A DNA stretch of 64,000 nt from Anagrus nilaparvatae (lineage: Eukaryota; Arthropoda; Insecta; Hymenoptera; Mymaridae), in assembly GCA_022575985.1 (NCBI GenBank), contig JAKSXM010000145.1:186001-250000 (forward strand). The letters are read 5' to 3'. Every line of letters starts with the position of its first letter. Within the stretch, counting starts at the first letter, position 1. Below the pieces are notes generated by a model. That model saw nothing but the letters and a program-made list of their open reading frames with translations. It was not told the origin of the DNA and made no database searches. The position numbers were made by a program, and so were the translations under genes. Shown here piece by piece: positions 12,155 through 24,800 of this stretch.

Positions 12155-12480
12155 TGAAATTAACATGGAACATGTTCATTGGATTGGGTATTCGAAAAAG
12201 TTTGGCTCGGCAGGAGGGTGAGGTGAAAAATTGACATTTTTAGGGGGGGGGGGGTGAAAAAGTGACGTTTCAATTTAGGGAATTAGAATAATTTGAAGTG
12301 GGAGTCAGGCCCTGATAACAACAACAACTTAGAATACTTTAAGTTTATGAACTTAGGATAGTACATATTTCAGGAGTTATTGTAATTTCGGTTTTTAAAT
12401 TTATTACTATTATGAGTAAACATGTTCCATGCTCGTTGGTTGTGTAGTTACACAAACTGGTTATAAATTTTTTTAAACCA
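12155..12480. repeat. Dispersed repeat with GGAACATGTT-type ends
   Basis: The block begins TTAACATGGAACATGTTCATTG and ends near AACATGTTCCATGCTCGTTGG plus AAACTGGTTATAAATTTTTT. Related pieces occur at 26640-26940 (ACGTGTTCCATATTCGTTGC, AAACCGGTTGTAAATTTTTT), at 48424-48540 and in short form near 8296. It includes a run of twelve G at about 12243-12254. Family unknown. Confidence 0.5.
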
Positions 12481-15400
12481 ATATCCCGCCAAGACGATGT
12501 GAAAAAAAAGATTAGTTTGTTCAACTTTGAGATCGCTTAAAGCGGTTGGGAGACACTTTTCCCCCTCCGATTTCTCCTAGGATATTTTCCAAAAAAAAAT
12601 CAAATTCCCCAAAAAATGAATTCACTTTTATACCCAATTTTTAAGTTTCTTCAGTCCTTAGATTTTGAAGTGATTTATGAAACCAAGTACAAAAGAGTAT
12701 TCATGTTAGATATGTATTTGCTGCTCCTATTTTTGGTGTGCACCTCTATTACATATTGTTCGCACACTTGACGCACAGTTAGTGTGCACTGAATGGACCG
12801 CCACTTGGTATTCACCACTATACAACCTTGGGCACGACTCAAAGACCCGATATGGAATCTTAAGTACATTTCACGTGTAATTACCCTTTGCTTAAACTTA
12901 ATTGTATTTTCTTTTTTTTTTTGAGTGAAGTAGGTATAAAAACTTACAACTGGTTTGTGAACTCAAAAACAAACATGGAAAATGTTTAAATTTATACTTT
13001 AAATCACCGCTAGTATTTTGTAACTATTAAATAAATAGTATTCTAAGATAATTATTGGCATTCATATAAATTTAAGCTCCTAAAATCCTTATTATTCTTG
13101 AACGCTTTATTGAACTTATTCTAAGTCCCTAAATCGGAATTATTCCAAGTCCATTTGACCCCCTCCTCCAATTATAGCACATTTGATGCTACTGTTAACT
13201 TGTTTCATGTTAAAAAATTTAAAATTATGGAAAAAAAATATATTGAGAAAAAATATTTGAGAAAATTAGGTTTTAGTAAACCAAGTTGTTTAGAAAACTT
13301 TTTTTGGGTAAATTGGCCTTTGAAAAAAATGGATTGGTAACAGTGCACCCCAATCGTCTTAGGAAAGCAGTAAACAGTAATCGAGACAGGAAATAATTAT
13401 TGAGGTGACAAGCTGATTTTCAGTTAAAAGATTTACATAGTGCTTGAAGTAGCGGAGTCTGTGCAATATGCTTTGATCGTTCGTGGTGTTAACACACAGA
13501 TCTGTCATAAGTTTTTTTTATTTTTTTGAATTAAAAACACTTCATGAGTTTTAAAAGTTGATAAATAGTCCTGTTAATCACCAGTAAAGTAAACTCATCT
13601 ATACGGTAGAATTAAGGACTTAATCCTATATAAATATATAATCTAGAGAAAAAGAATTCACTGTTTATCTTAAATCTTTTCTACTGAGAAGACAACATTT
13701 CTTTTTATAAGATTTGTAAGTTGCTATTAACAAGATAAAAAATCTATTTCCGTAATTTAATTTAGATTTAAGGTTGATTTATTTTTCATTCTTTGTTGCA
13801 CATATCGGCAGCCTGAATGATATTAATTTCTATTTTCTTGAAAATACAACCCTATCGCTAAAGAGCATTGACAGGGAGGGTAAAAAATTTCAAAATTAAC
13901 ATTATTTAGCTTATTGTTGTTATTCACTGAATAATTATAAAAATTTAAATTAGTTACAAATTTAATCTTAATCCAAATACGAAAACTATTAGGAGCCGTG
14001 TATTTTAATTAATCCTGGAAAATGGTTATCCTTGTATTCAAGTAACTGGAAGATTAGAACTGCTTTTAAAAAACACGTCTAAATAAATACTTAATTTACA
14101 TTTATTGGTCAATGAAATTTCGTGTATCTATAATTTAGGAAATAAAGGAAAGCTATAATTAAATATAATTAACAAATAAATATAGTAAATTAAGTAACAT
14201 TAAATTATTATACCAGTTTTAAATTATGTGCTATTACAAAATATTTATTGTTTATATATATTTTATTTATTTTTAAGCCAAAAATTATAAAAGTAAAAAA
14301 AAAGTGATTTATATATGTGTTGTTAAGTCGTTTAATGGTGCAAGAAGTTAATTGTATAATTTATGTACCTATGTAAAAAAATAAAAAAAAAGTATAGCTC
14401 AAGTGTTGAAACATTAAAAATCATATACTTTTTTATTAGGATTCCTTTTCGATATTGTAAAAAAGAAAATATTTAACGTTACATAATACATATATTTTTA
14501 CTTTTATTTTTAAGTAATTTTAAGTACGTACATTTTAAGACTGTTTTTTGATATATTAAGTGATAGCTACAAGTCTTTAGTTTTATTTTATATTACAGGT
14601 ATTGGTTTTTAAAAGTGAAAATAAATTACTAAGAATATTCTAACATCAAATTTTGGAGTTGAAATTTTTTTTAAGGTAAATTGATATTTTCCAGAGAATG
14701 AAACTAGTATTATATTCTTTAATTTAAGATAACATTGAACCATTGGATAAAAGTTAACTTTTGAAGACGAAAATAAACTTTCAAGATTAATTATAGTTGG
14801 CTAGGATGAAAAATGCTTTCTAGCTAAAATTTGATGTGAAAATGAACCTCTCAAAACGAGTAAAAAAAAAACCTGGTGAGAGGTTAACATTTAAAAAAAT
14901 TTTTTTTTAGGTATATTTTTTTCCAGACGATCATTATAATTTCTAGATTTAATTTAACTTTTGAGAATTCATAATTAATTTTCCAATACATAAAACCAAG
15001 TAAAAGAAATTTATTTAAAAAAAAAATTTAATCGCAAGTTTTGTACAGATTGAAACCTTGAACAATTGCAATTTTATGAATAAAACAAGTAGAATATAAG
15101 CTTCCAGTATCAATTCAGTATTATTGCTAAATATTACATTATTTTCGTAACTTATTTTCCAGATAACTTTCCACTGAATAATAATATTAATAATAATAAA
15201 AGTAATGATTATAGAAGTAACAATAACAATAATAATAATAATAAAACGAAAAATGATAATAATGCATTATATTCATGAATATTACATGAGAGTGTAAACA
15301 ACCGTACGAAACTAGTTTAGAGTAAATCGAGCATGTAGTTCAACAATTCATAATATAAAATGAACATAAGAGATTTGATCTTTAGAAAACAATGTTTATG

Positions 15401-18400
15401 AGATAAGGTTAGTTTCCTAAAATGTTTGCTTTTGCCAGATTATTGATTCAAAAAACCTGGATTTCATAAAGCATGACAAACTTTAACTTGTGGTGGTAAG
15501 GTAAGGAAGTAAATGTTTGAGACACTGTAATAATATAAAGGAAGAAACTTGTTCAAATGGTAAATCCTAACATTATTTATGTGTTCAACGAGTGCAGACA
15601 GCATTGAAACAAAAATTTTATATATTTTTTCTCGTGTTAAACACATATTTTTTCATTAAAATCGAAAAAAAGATCGCCCGAAAGTAAAAAAGTAGATGTT
15701 TTTTGCAGTGTATAGTGAAAAAGCTTTTAAGTTTTGTGAAAAAAGGAAAGAGCAAAACTGTTTATCAAGAATGATAAAACTGTATACATTCTTTGAAAAT
15801 TTAACTGTGCTTTTAAAAGCTGAAGGTATTATAACAGATTTTATATTATAATTTACTTGCGCTTGGTTTCACTTGACCAAAAAACATATATTTACGTTTT
15901 AACCGTATGCTTATTTAACTTTTCTTTTATTCTTCCGTAAATTAAATTGCTTTTATAAATTAATATAAATAAAAGACTTTGTTACATATTTATTTTTGTT
16001 CCTTGTTTTATTTTCTAAATTATTTCAATTTTTTTTATTATATTTTATTATATGTTATACAACAATTCTTGCACAGAAAATTTTAAATCAAATATATACT
16101 GTTATTAATTGTTTACAGGTTTAAAAGTTTGTAAATTTGTTTTCTTCATACTTTGATTGAAAGTGCAAGGTTTCGTCTTTATTTGTAATTTAGTCCCGTA
16201 TAAATTATTAACGTTGCTGGGTCGAAAATTAAAAAAATGGAAAAGAGTAAAAGTGTAATTTAGTGAACACGCACTAGGCACGCACGTGGCACGAATATTT
16301 AGAGATTTTTGTTTACACATAATAAAATATTTATTACTTGCAATTTTATAATAAAAAATTGAATCATGCAAATTAAAGTATAAATAAAAAACATATAGTA
16401 GTGCAAATCATAAAGTGGTTAGCGATTACAGGATTACAGGTGAGTTTTTTTACAGATGAGTACTTCTTCAAGCTGGAAAGCAAGAGGAGTATGCACTGTC
16501 CAATTTGGGAGGAAAAGGAGGATTTCCCATCAAAAATATAATATCGTTTTGGTAGAAAAAATGTTTACAAAGCTTTTAGTCGAAAGTCATTTTATAAACA
16601 TAATTTAATTTTTTAATATTAATTAAAATATTAAATGGGTAATTTTTAAAAAGTTTGCCTTTGGAAAAGGATATAAAAGAAAATTCTTTATTATTATTAG
16701 CTACTCTTTTATTAAAAATCAGGTACCTATACTTAAAAGATTTATAAATATTCATCCAGGATGGATAATCCAAAAGATAATAAATTGTTGAAATTTCTTT
16801 GTCAAAAGAATAATGAATGATACGACTAAAAAAAACTTGGCGAAAAATTTTTCTCAAGAACCCTTGAAAAACAATTAAGAAAGAAGCTTAATTATAAAAA
16901 GTTAGATATATTCGTTTATTCTCATTATGAAAATTTAAACATCAACGTATTTATAGTATATTTGTTTTATTAAATTAAACAAAAAATTTTATAACATACC
17001 AGACATTTTAATTTAGATTTATTTAGCAAACGTATTATTTTGCAAGTAAATCATATTTTTTAATCAATAATTTATTTTGTAAAAAATTTTTAAGATATAA
17101 AATTAAACCCGAATAATTAAATATTTAGTAGTAAACTAAAAAGTTTCTTACTTATTTATATAGGTTATTTAACTGAAATTGAAGTTTTAGTTTCATAGAA
17201 TATTAAATTTTTGATTAAATTTTTTTTTGTTTTTTTATACTTTTGTACTTTTATATTTCTCGTTTCATATTTTTTTAATAAATATTAAAACGTATGAATT
17301 TTAAAAGTTTAATATAAAAAGAAAAAGTAACTGAAAAAACTTGAATTGCATGTTTAAATTATACAATTGATAAGATATACACTGCTAATTATATACAATT
17401 CAAATTTAATTTAATTATTTTTAATTAAACAAAAATAGTTAATAAAGAAATTAATCAAGCTTTATATATAAAAAATATTTACTCATGCACATCCATTTCA
17501 ATTAAAACTGATGTATTAATAGTTTTTACTTTAAAAGATCAAATAAATTTATACGTATCAGTTGAAATTTATTTTTAGATTCTTTTAAAATTACAAATTA
17601 AACTTAAAAGAAAAGTATTTGGAAAACTTAATTACGTCATATAATTATGAATCGTTTTATTGTGTTTAAAAAACATTCCAGATACCCCAGGTTTATACTA
17701 CGGATATGCGGTTACCCAAATTTTTGGGTATCTGTCTCAAATGTTCATTATTTTCTGCATTGCTTTAGAAATCTGAAAGTATGGTTTGAAAACAGAAATT
17801 ATCCTGGCTTTACGATTCGATAAATATTTTTATTTTGAAAATTATTGTTCGCTTACGCTTTAAAAAGAGGAGAAATAGTAAATATTAAGTATTACATTTA
17901 AAAAAATAATAATTTATTAGTTATATAATTGACAAAATACTTTTAAAAAAATACTTATAGATACGTTTTTCAATGTCGAACCGAAATCGTACCTTCACAC
18001 CTCTGAAACTTTTCGGGTTTATCCGATAATCTACCTGACCAGACTTCTCGGGTTGGGTAATCGCACGCCCCTAGTTTATACCAATTGGATTTCTGGGCCT
18101 AAATATAACCAGCCTGCAGGTAAAGATAGAGATTCTTGGGTTATTTTTCAAATACCTTGTAATTCAACCAAAACAAAGTTTGTCGATAAACTCAACGCCC
18201 ATTTCTGTGAAAACCGAACAATTTTTTATTTGCAGCTAAAATGAAAATTTTGGAGATCAATTGAAACCCCGGTTAGATATTATTTTTCATTTAAAACATG
18301 CAAATAACTTTGCATAATTAAAATCTAATAAATTTAAAAATATACTAATTAGAAGAATAATTAATTTTCGAAGAAAATAAAACAATTAAGATAATAAGCC

Positions 18401-19528
18401 GTGTTCACATTCTGATGCGTTTCTTATACTCTGTAATTTTACTTAATTTCTAAAATTATTTCTTCCTGCAAAGTTTATTTATTTAATGAATCTGATGATT
18501 TATGATTTTTTCTTTATTGTTAATTTTAAATTCGAATTATTTTTATTATGTGTTTATGCATAAAATAAAACGTTCTTACAATTTATATTCTGAGGTTTAG
18601 CAATGATTTAAAAACAAATAAAACATAACTTTTCTTTTAGTTTTGATTGATTAAAAAAAAAAAATTGATTTATTTACAATAAGATTAAATTTTTTTTTTC
18701 TTTTTGGACGTAATACCGGATTTATTTCTACGAGAGCCCTAGTTTCAGGAAATTAGTTATAATTGAAATTTTTTCGACTCTGTTACCTAAATTTTGGAAA
18801 ATGTTTGTCTCAAAACTTTTTACATAAAAAAATCTAAAAAAACAAAATTACTTTTTTTCAGACCCCGTAAATGTTTATTAGCGTTTTTTTGTAGATTTTA
18901 GTAAATACGCGTAAATTTTTTTGCTAGCATCATTGCTATTAAATGAATTAATTATAAACAGTGATGCGTTTTATTTTCTTAAAACAGGAAGAGAATTCAG
19001 AACAAAATAAAAATAAATTGATGCTTTTGAATTTTTTTATATTTTATTTTTATTAATTTTCTTATAACTCGTCGTACCTACTTTTTATCCTGTAATTATA
19101 ATAAATCGAGATAAACATTTCAATATTTTTATGTAGGTTACTGAATAATTTTATTTTGTTTTTTACTTTGTGTAATTTAATAAAGAGTTTGTGATATTTA
19201 TTTTCATAATAATAATATAATAATGTTTGAAGCAGGTGCATCAGAATGATATTACAAAAATAAACGAAAGGTAAAAACATTGTTTGAATTTATCTTTTAA
19301 ATTAAATTATGTCATTGAAATGTTATAAGAAAGGTATAAGAGAAATTTTATGTAACAAAAAATAATAATAAAAATAACTTGAGATATTTTCTGTTATTGT
19401 GCTTATTATAAAAATTAAAAAAAAATTTTAGGATATTTTCTCTTTAAAAATAAAAAAATAATTCTGTTTAGTGTGTTGGTACAGACATTATACGTCAACT
19501 ATAGTAAAAGTTAAACAAATATAAGTAT
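12481..19528. other. Intronic A+T-rich DNA, no gene seen; small repeat islands
   Basis: Seven kilobases of intron 3. Island 12675-12890 is less A/T-biased and has a 64-codon open frame on the minus strand with no recognised motif. AAT microsatellite DNA lies at about 15175-15255. The segment 17690-17830 plus 17975-18075 belongs to a dispersed repeat also present at the right edge of the window. The remaining sequence gives only short, biased open frames that I do not accept as genes. Confidence 0.55.
17975..18075 (-). repeat. Dispersed repeat shared with 63815-63930
   Basis: Read on the minus strand this block contains GCGATTACCCAACCCGAGAAG and, after about 40 bases, ACCCGAAAAGTTTCAGAGG TGTGAAGGTA. 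The right edge of the window has the same order (CGGTTACCCGACCCGAAGC, ACCCGAAAAGCTTCAGGGG, TCTGAAGGTA). The separate piece ATGCGGTTACCCAAATTTTT at 17705 is a further fragment. Confidence 0.6.
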
Positions 19529-21545
19529 TAGTTAGGGAGATGGCTATGTTAAACATCGCGTGTGAGTATGACAGCTGAATTTCTTTTCACAGATAGCCAA
19601 GACCAAAACATACTCACTTTCGTATCCTAGTTTTTTTGGCCAAGGGTTCTGGAAAAAGTTACAAATCCACAAAGTTGGCCAATTTTTCGGAAAAAAAAGT
19701 GAAATATGACAGCCCGGAATAGCCTAGATTTTTAGATTAAGCCAAAACATACTCACTTTAATTATGAGATTTTTCGGTATCTGATTTCTGGACGAGTATG
19801 TCGGACCATCAAAGTTCCGCCGTTTACCCGCGCTTTTTTAAATTAGTTTAAAATAAAAAAATTTACAAGGCAACAATTTTACAGTCAGAATCTCTTAATT
19901 TTAGCGTTAATATTACGGAGGAAAAATATATATTTCTCGCTATCATGAGATTCTGACTGTAAAATTGATCCCTTGTAAATTTTTTTATTTCAAACTAATT
20001 AAAAAAGCGCGGGTAAACGGCGGAACTTAGATGGCCCGACATACTCGTCCAGAACCCAAATATCGAAAAATCTATTTAATAAATTGAGTATATTTTGGCC
20101 TAATCTAAAAATTTAGGCTATTTCGTGCTTTCTTACTTATCCCTTGTAAATTTTTTTATTTCAATCTAATACCAGGAAGGACCGAGCTCCGCTCGGGTTA
20201 TATCTACGTTTGGGTTAAGTCACATTTATTTGCATCAAATAAGTTTAAAGCCCTGATAAGTATACAATAAAACATAATGTAGCCGGGACTTATATCGAAA
20301 AAAAATAAATATTTTTTCGTTATTACGTCATTTTTTATGTTCTTATTTAAAAAAAAACACCGGCTATTCTATTTTTCTAATAAATTTATTTTTTGTCAGG
20401 TTTAACGTTTACTTCAATCTTTTTCTGTATATCTTAAAATAAAATTAAAAAATAAATTTTGATACACCATTTTTTTTATACAAAAACCGATATTTTAATA
20501 ATATAATTTTTTATTATTATTGCACAAAATTGACCGATTATTAAAAATCAAGTTTGGTTTCCCTCGGCATAAAAAATGTTTCAATAAAAGCATTTTTTCA
20601 ACAATAGCATTTTTTTTAAAAATTTTTAATTAATTAACTGCGTTTATTTATTTACTTACATTTTTTATTCTATTTATAGAATATTTTTTGAATTTATTGG
20701 CCAAATGGAATAATTCTATTATGTAAATTATAGACACATAATAAAAAAAAAAATAAAGCAATTAAAAAAAGGTATTTAAAAGAATTCTTTTCAAGTGCGG
20801 GATAATAAAAAAAAAAAGAACAGATGTCTCATACATATACATTAAAAATTAACGAAAACACCGACATCTCGTATGCATAAGAATATGAGATGGCTGAATA
20901 AGGAAAACCTACAGAAAACGAATTTTAACGAAATTGAGACCTATACCGATGGATTCCTTGTTATGAAAAACTCAGAAATGCTTGATCTGAAAAAAATCGC
21001 ACCGTTGATCTCTGAGATAGCCGATGGAAACATACATAATACGCGTTTAAAGATATAGGATAAAAAAGCGCGGGTAAACGGCGGAACTTAGATGGCCCGA
21101 CATACTCGTCCAGAACCCAAATATCGAAAAATCTCTTAAATAAATTGAATATATTTTGGCCTAATCTAAAAATTTAGGCTATTTTGGGCTTTCTTACGTA
21201 TCCCTTGTAAATTTTTTTATTTCAAACTAATTTTAAAAAGCGCGGGTAAACGGCGGAACTTTGATGGTCCGACATACTCGTCCAGAACTCAGATACCGAA
21301 AAATCTAATAAATAAACTGAGTATGTTTTGGCCTAATCTAAAAATCTAGGCTATTCCGGGCTGTCATACTTTCACTTTTTTTTCCGAAAAATTGGCCATA
21401 TTTGTGGACCTGTAACTTTTTCCAGAACCTTCGGCCAAAAAAATTTTCCACAGAAAGTGGGTATGTTTTGGTCTTGGCTATCTCTGAAAAGAAATTCAGC
21501 TGTCATACTCACACGCGATGTTTACCATAGCCATCTCCCTAACTA
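19529..21545. mobile_element. 2-kb compound foldback element
   Basis: Outer inverted arms of about 340 bases lie at 19529-19868 and 21195-21545. The left end reads TAGTTAGGGAGATGGCTATG and the right end is its reverse complement. Inside are two further partial arm copies (19968-20165 and 21058-21215), both beginning AAAAAAGCGCGGGTAAACGG, and a local palindrome around GGAGGAAAAATATATATTTC at 19860-19990. The centre (20166-21057) differs in sequence. This is a foldback-type element with internal arm duplication; no transposase was identified. Confidence 0.75.
20166..21057 (+). other. Unrelated central segment of the foldback element, with a 61-codon open frame
   Basis: This segment is not part of the repeated arms. 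It opens with GACCGAGCTCCGCTCGGGTT, a small GC hairpin, and closes with an open frame (about 20873-21058) whose codons look balanced compared with its A/T surroundings (for example TDGFLVMKNSEMLDLKKIAP and LISEIADGNIH). I do not recognise the protein. It could be a captured gene fragment or the relic of an ORF from a larger parent element. Confidence 0.4.
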
Positions 21546-21581
21546 TATATTTGCTACCTGGATGGTATATGTAACACCCAA

Positions 21582-21822
21582 TTAAGTAAATGAAACTGCA
21601 AAAGACCTATGTTAATGGGTTAATGACACCGTAGCCTAAATACATAAATATATATTCTTGATATTTAAATTTTCTAATAAATACTATGCCTGAAACTGCG
21701 ATTCTTTGTACTATAGAATTTGTTAGAAAATTTAAATATTAAGAATATATATATTTATGTATTTAGGCTACGGTGTCATTAACCCATTAACATAGGTCTT
21801 TTGCAGTTTCATTTACTGAGTT
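21582..21822. mobile_element. Hairpin MITE, about 240 bp
   Basis: Two inverted arms of nearly 100 bases (21582-21682 and 21719-21822) share GTAAATGAAACTGCAAAAGA, GGGTTAATGACACCG and TAAATTTTCTAA. The loop is only about 35 bases. It lies 37 bases from the end of the larger foldback element, suggesting a preferred insertion spot or a composite. No coding capacity. Confidence 0.8.
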
Positions 21823-24800
21823 GAGTCTTACCTCGAATAAACTCAGTTCAGGTTAACATTAAACTTTTACATTTAAGGAAAATATTGGCTTTGCAATTTT
21901 TTTTTTTAACTTAGATGAAACAAGGTCGACCAAGGTCGCTGATTACAAAAATCAAAATCAGAATTAGTAATTTTGTCGCATACCCATAAAAAAATTAAAG
22001 AACACCACTATCTTAGAAATCAAAGTGGACACAATAGGCAAATGGAAGCAATGATTACTTAAATGCAGTACTGGTTTAACTATATACAAAACTATAATAT
22101 ATAGTATGACAATCAAAAAAGGCGTTTAACTATATTCAAACGTAATAGAACGGTTAGTACTGATAAAAAAAGGTTAAAGAATAAAAGGAAATCCTCAAAG
22201 AGCTAAAAGGGAAAAATACGCTTAAAACATACGTTTCGTCCTCAATCTTCTTTAAAAAGTTGACTTTGACAGTGTAAAATAGAAAAAAGTTACAAGAGTA
22301 AATGTAGAAGTTAAAAAAAGTAAAGGAACTGCGAAAACAACAAAAATTAAATATTAACTGGAATAAAAAAAGAAACAAGATTTGTAGGGGAAAAAAAGCT
22401 GCAAAATTATCAGATGGGGGAATAAGGAAAACTAAGAAACAGCTACTGAAACCATAATATAGCAATAAATTAGATCGCAGATAGAAGCGCTAAATATTGA
22501 TACTAGAATAACCAAATTAGGGCCCAAATTTCTAAGTAAAATAGAAAAAAAACAGCTAATAAAGAGAAATAGATGAGCCACCGAAAAAGCAAGAAAAATT
22601 ACCCAAGCTAAGAAATGAGCAACGGTAGATAAAAAACCTAAGGAAAAACAGCAGCAGACTTAGAAGCTTGCTGATAACGAAAAAAATATGTCAGGATAAA
22701 TGACCGTTGACTATAAGTTGAGGTCAACACAATGTTCTGAATTTTGCCAAATAGGGGAAAATCCTAATTGGTTTGGCACCTAAATAGAATGTGGCTTCAC
22801 GCAGACACAGAACGTTTCTTCAGATGTCTGAGCGACAGGCATAGTCAGGAACCTCTGCTAGCATGCCTGCTAAAGCTCAAATAACAGGACTACTACCTGA
22901 TACAAGTGAGTGAGACTGTTGATATAGCGATAGATCATCAGATGGAGGTTCGACGAAAAACTGAATGGAGTAAGGAAAGTTTTGAAGCTAACAGGAGGCT
23001 TTGATTGCTTTCAAGAAAAAGTGCAATTGAAAATGATTAATTTTCTTCCTTGGAGAACATAAATCATTAATATTTATGAAAATATTTTGACTATTACCAA
23101 AAAGTTTGAAATCATGTGCATTGCTACTAAACGGCTCAATGAAAAATGACCTACATTAGAAGAAGTTTCTCTTGCTTGAAAATTATATAAATTTACTGAT
23201 TTTATTACCAGCTCTTACTAGGCATAAAAATCTTTTTTATTAAATATTATTTATATTAAATTTTTTTTTATTAAAAAGAAAAAAATGTGGATTAATCGAA
23301 TCAGATAATTAAAAAAACAAAAATTATTGCGTAAATATATTACGAAATTAATTAGAACAAATTATTTGCATATAAGTAATAAAAAAAAAAACTATAAGTA
23401 CATTAAGTATCTTATAAAAAATAATCAATAATAAAGAATTTACAAGTTTGATTAAAATTTTGAAATAGAATGACTTTTCTTGCGTAACATATTGCATATT
23501 ATTTATTTGAGAATATAATTTCATTTTAAAATTCATAAAAAAAAAATAAAACTATTCTTGTAAGTATATAATAACATTATAAATTGAGTAAAAATAAAAA
23601 AGTTAGTGAGTGTACCTAAACGTTGTGTGTATTAAAACAGGTGATTCAGAAATTGATTACAAAGTGAATAAATAGAATATGAGCAGTTGAGATTAGGAAA
23701 AAAAAATAGTTTAAAAAAAAAAAATTATTCGATATCAACAAACTTGTTTGCCATATGTCGTAAAAGTGTTGGATGGATAATTGCAAAACTTTTTCTTTTT
23801 CCATATCAAGGCGATCGGCTCCCTGCATCCTATTTCGACAGTCTCGCTTTTTATAATATACTTTGTATTTTTTTTTTTAAATTCATTTTCCTAATGGTCA
23901 TTGCACTCTTTCAATTGCAAGATCGAATAAAAAAAAAGTTCAATGACTATAAAGTTGTATTAGATAGAATTTTGTTCTTGAAATGTCAGCAAATACAATC
24001 TAAACGTTAAATTAAATTTTTTTTTTATTTTCTCTGTTTGTATTTTATTTATATTATTTTATTGTGATCGTGAAAATTAAAAACTATAAAACTCAATGTT
24101 TTAACTTTTTTAATTTTAAACAAATTTTTTTTTAAGCATAGATGGAAACTGTAAATGTTTATTTGACGTTTTATTATTATTATAATTATTATTATGTTTA
24201 AAGTTTTGCAGAGACAATAGAAAATTATATTATTAAAATTAAAAGTCTTTTTATTATTTTAAATAAAATGAAAAGATTTTAGATTAAATAAATTTTAATT
24301 CATGTATAACTACATGGATTGTTCCAGATGAAGTGAATTTGTTTTATATTATAATTTAATCCATTACGATCGAAACAAAAACTAAACTTGATATGAGATT
24401 AACCCCTATAGCTATAACCCCATTAGGACATTGGCCCATATTAAAAAATAAGAATTAGAATGAAAAAAATAAAGTGTCAAAAATAAGTACCTACAATATT
24501 TTGGTCAAAATTTGAATTTATCCTCAATATTTTAGGCCAAATATGATAAACTTTTTGGACAAGGTTATTTTTTTTAATTCATATTTTTACTTGTTTTGGT
24601 CCAATATTCAGTAAAGTAAACATTCGTAAACATATCTTACACTTAAGGATAATAGAAATAGTTTCAATCTTATGTCAAATAAAGTTTTTGCTTGGTTCGT
24701 CTATTCTAAAAAAACTTATAACTATAGTATAATAACTTTTACTTGCACCTAAGTGCTGGGTATTACCAAAAAATATAATGTACTACGTATTTGGTATTAT

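Noticed and set aside
16105..16371. 88-codon minus-strand open frame
   Set aside because: No motif, A/T-biased codons, isolated in the intron.
22154..22465. 103-codon minus-strand open frame
   Set aside because: Antisense of a purine-rich tract, giving Phe/Ser/Leu runs; no motif.
23687..24010. 107-codon plus-strand open frame
   Set aside because: Lys/Phe/Leu-biased, no recognisable motif, no splice or promoter context; could be chance.
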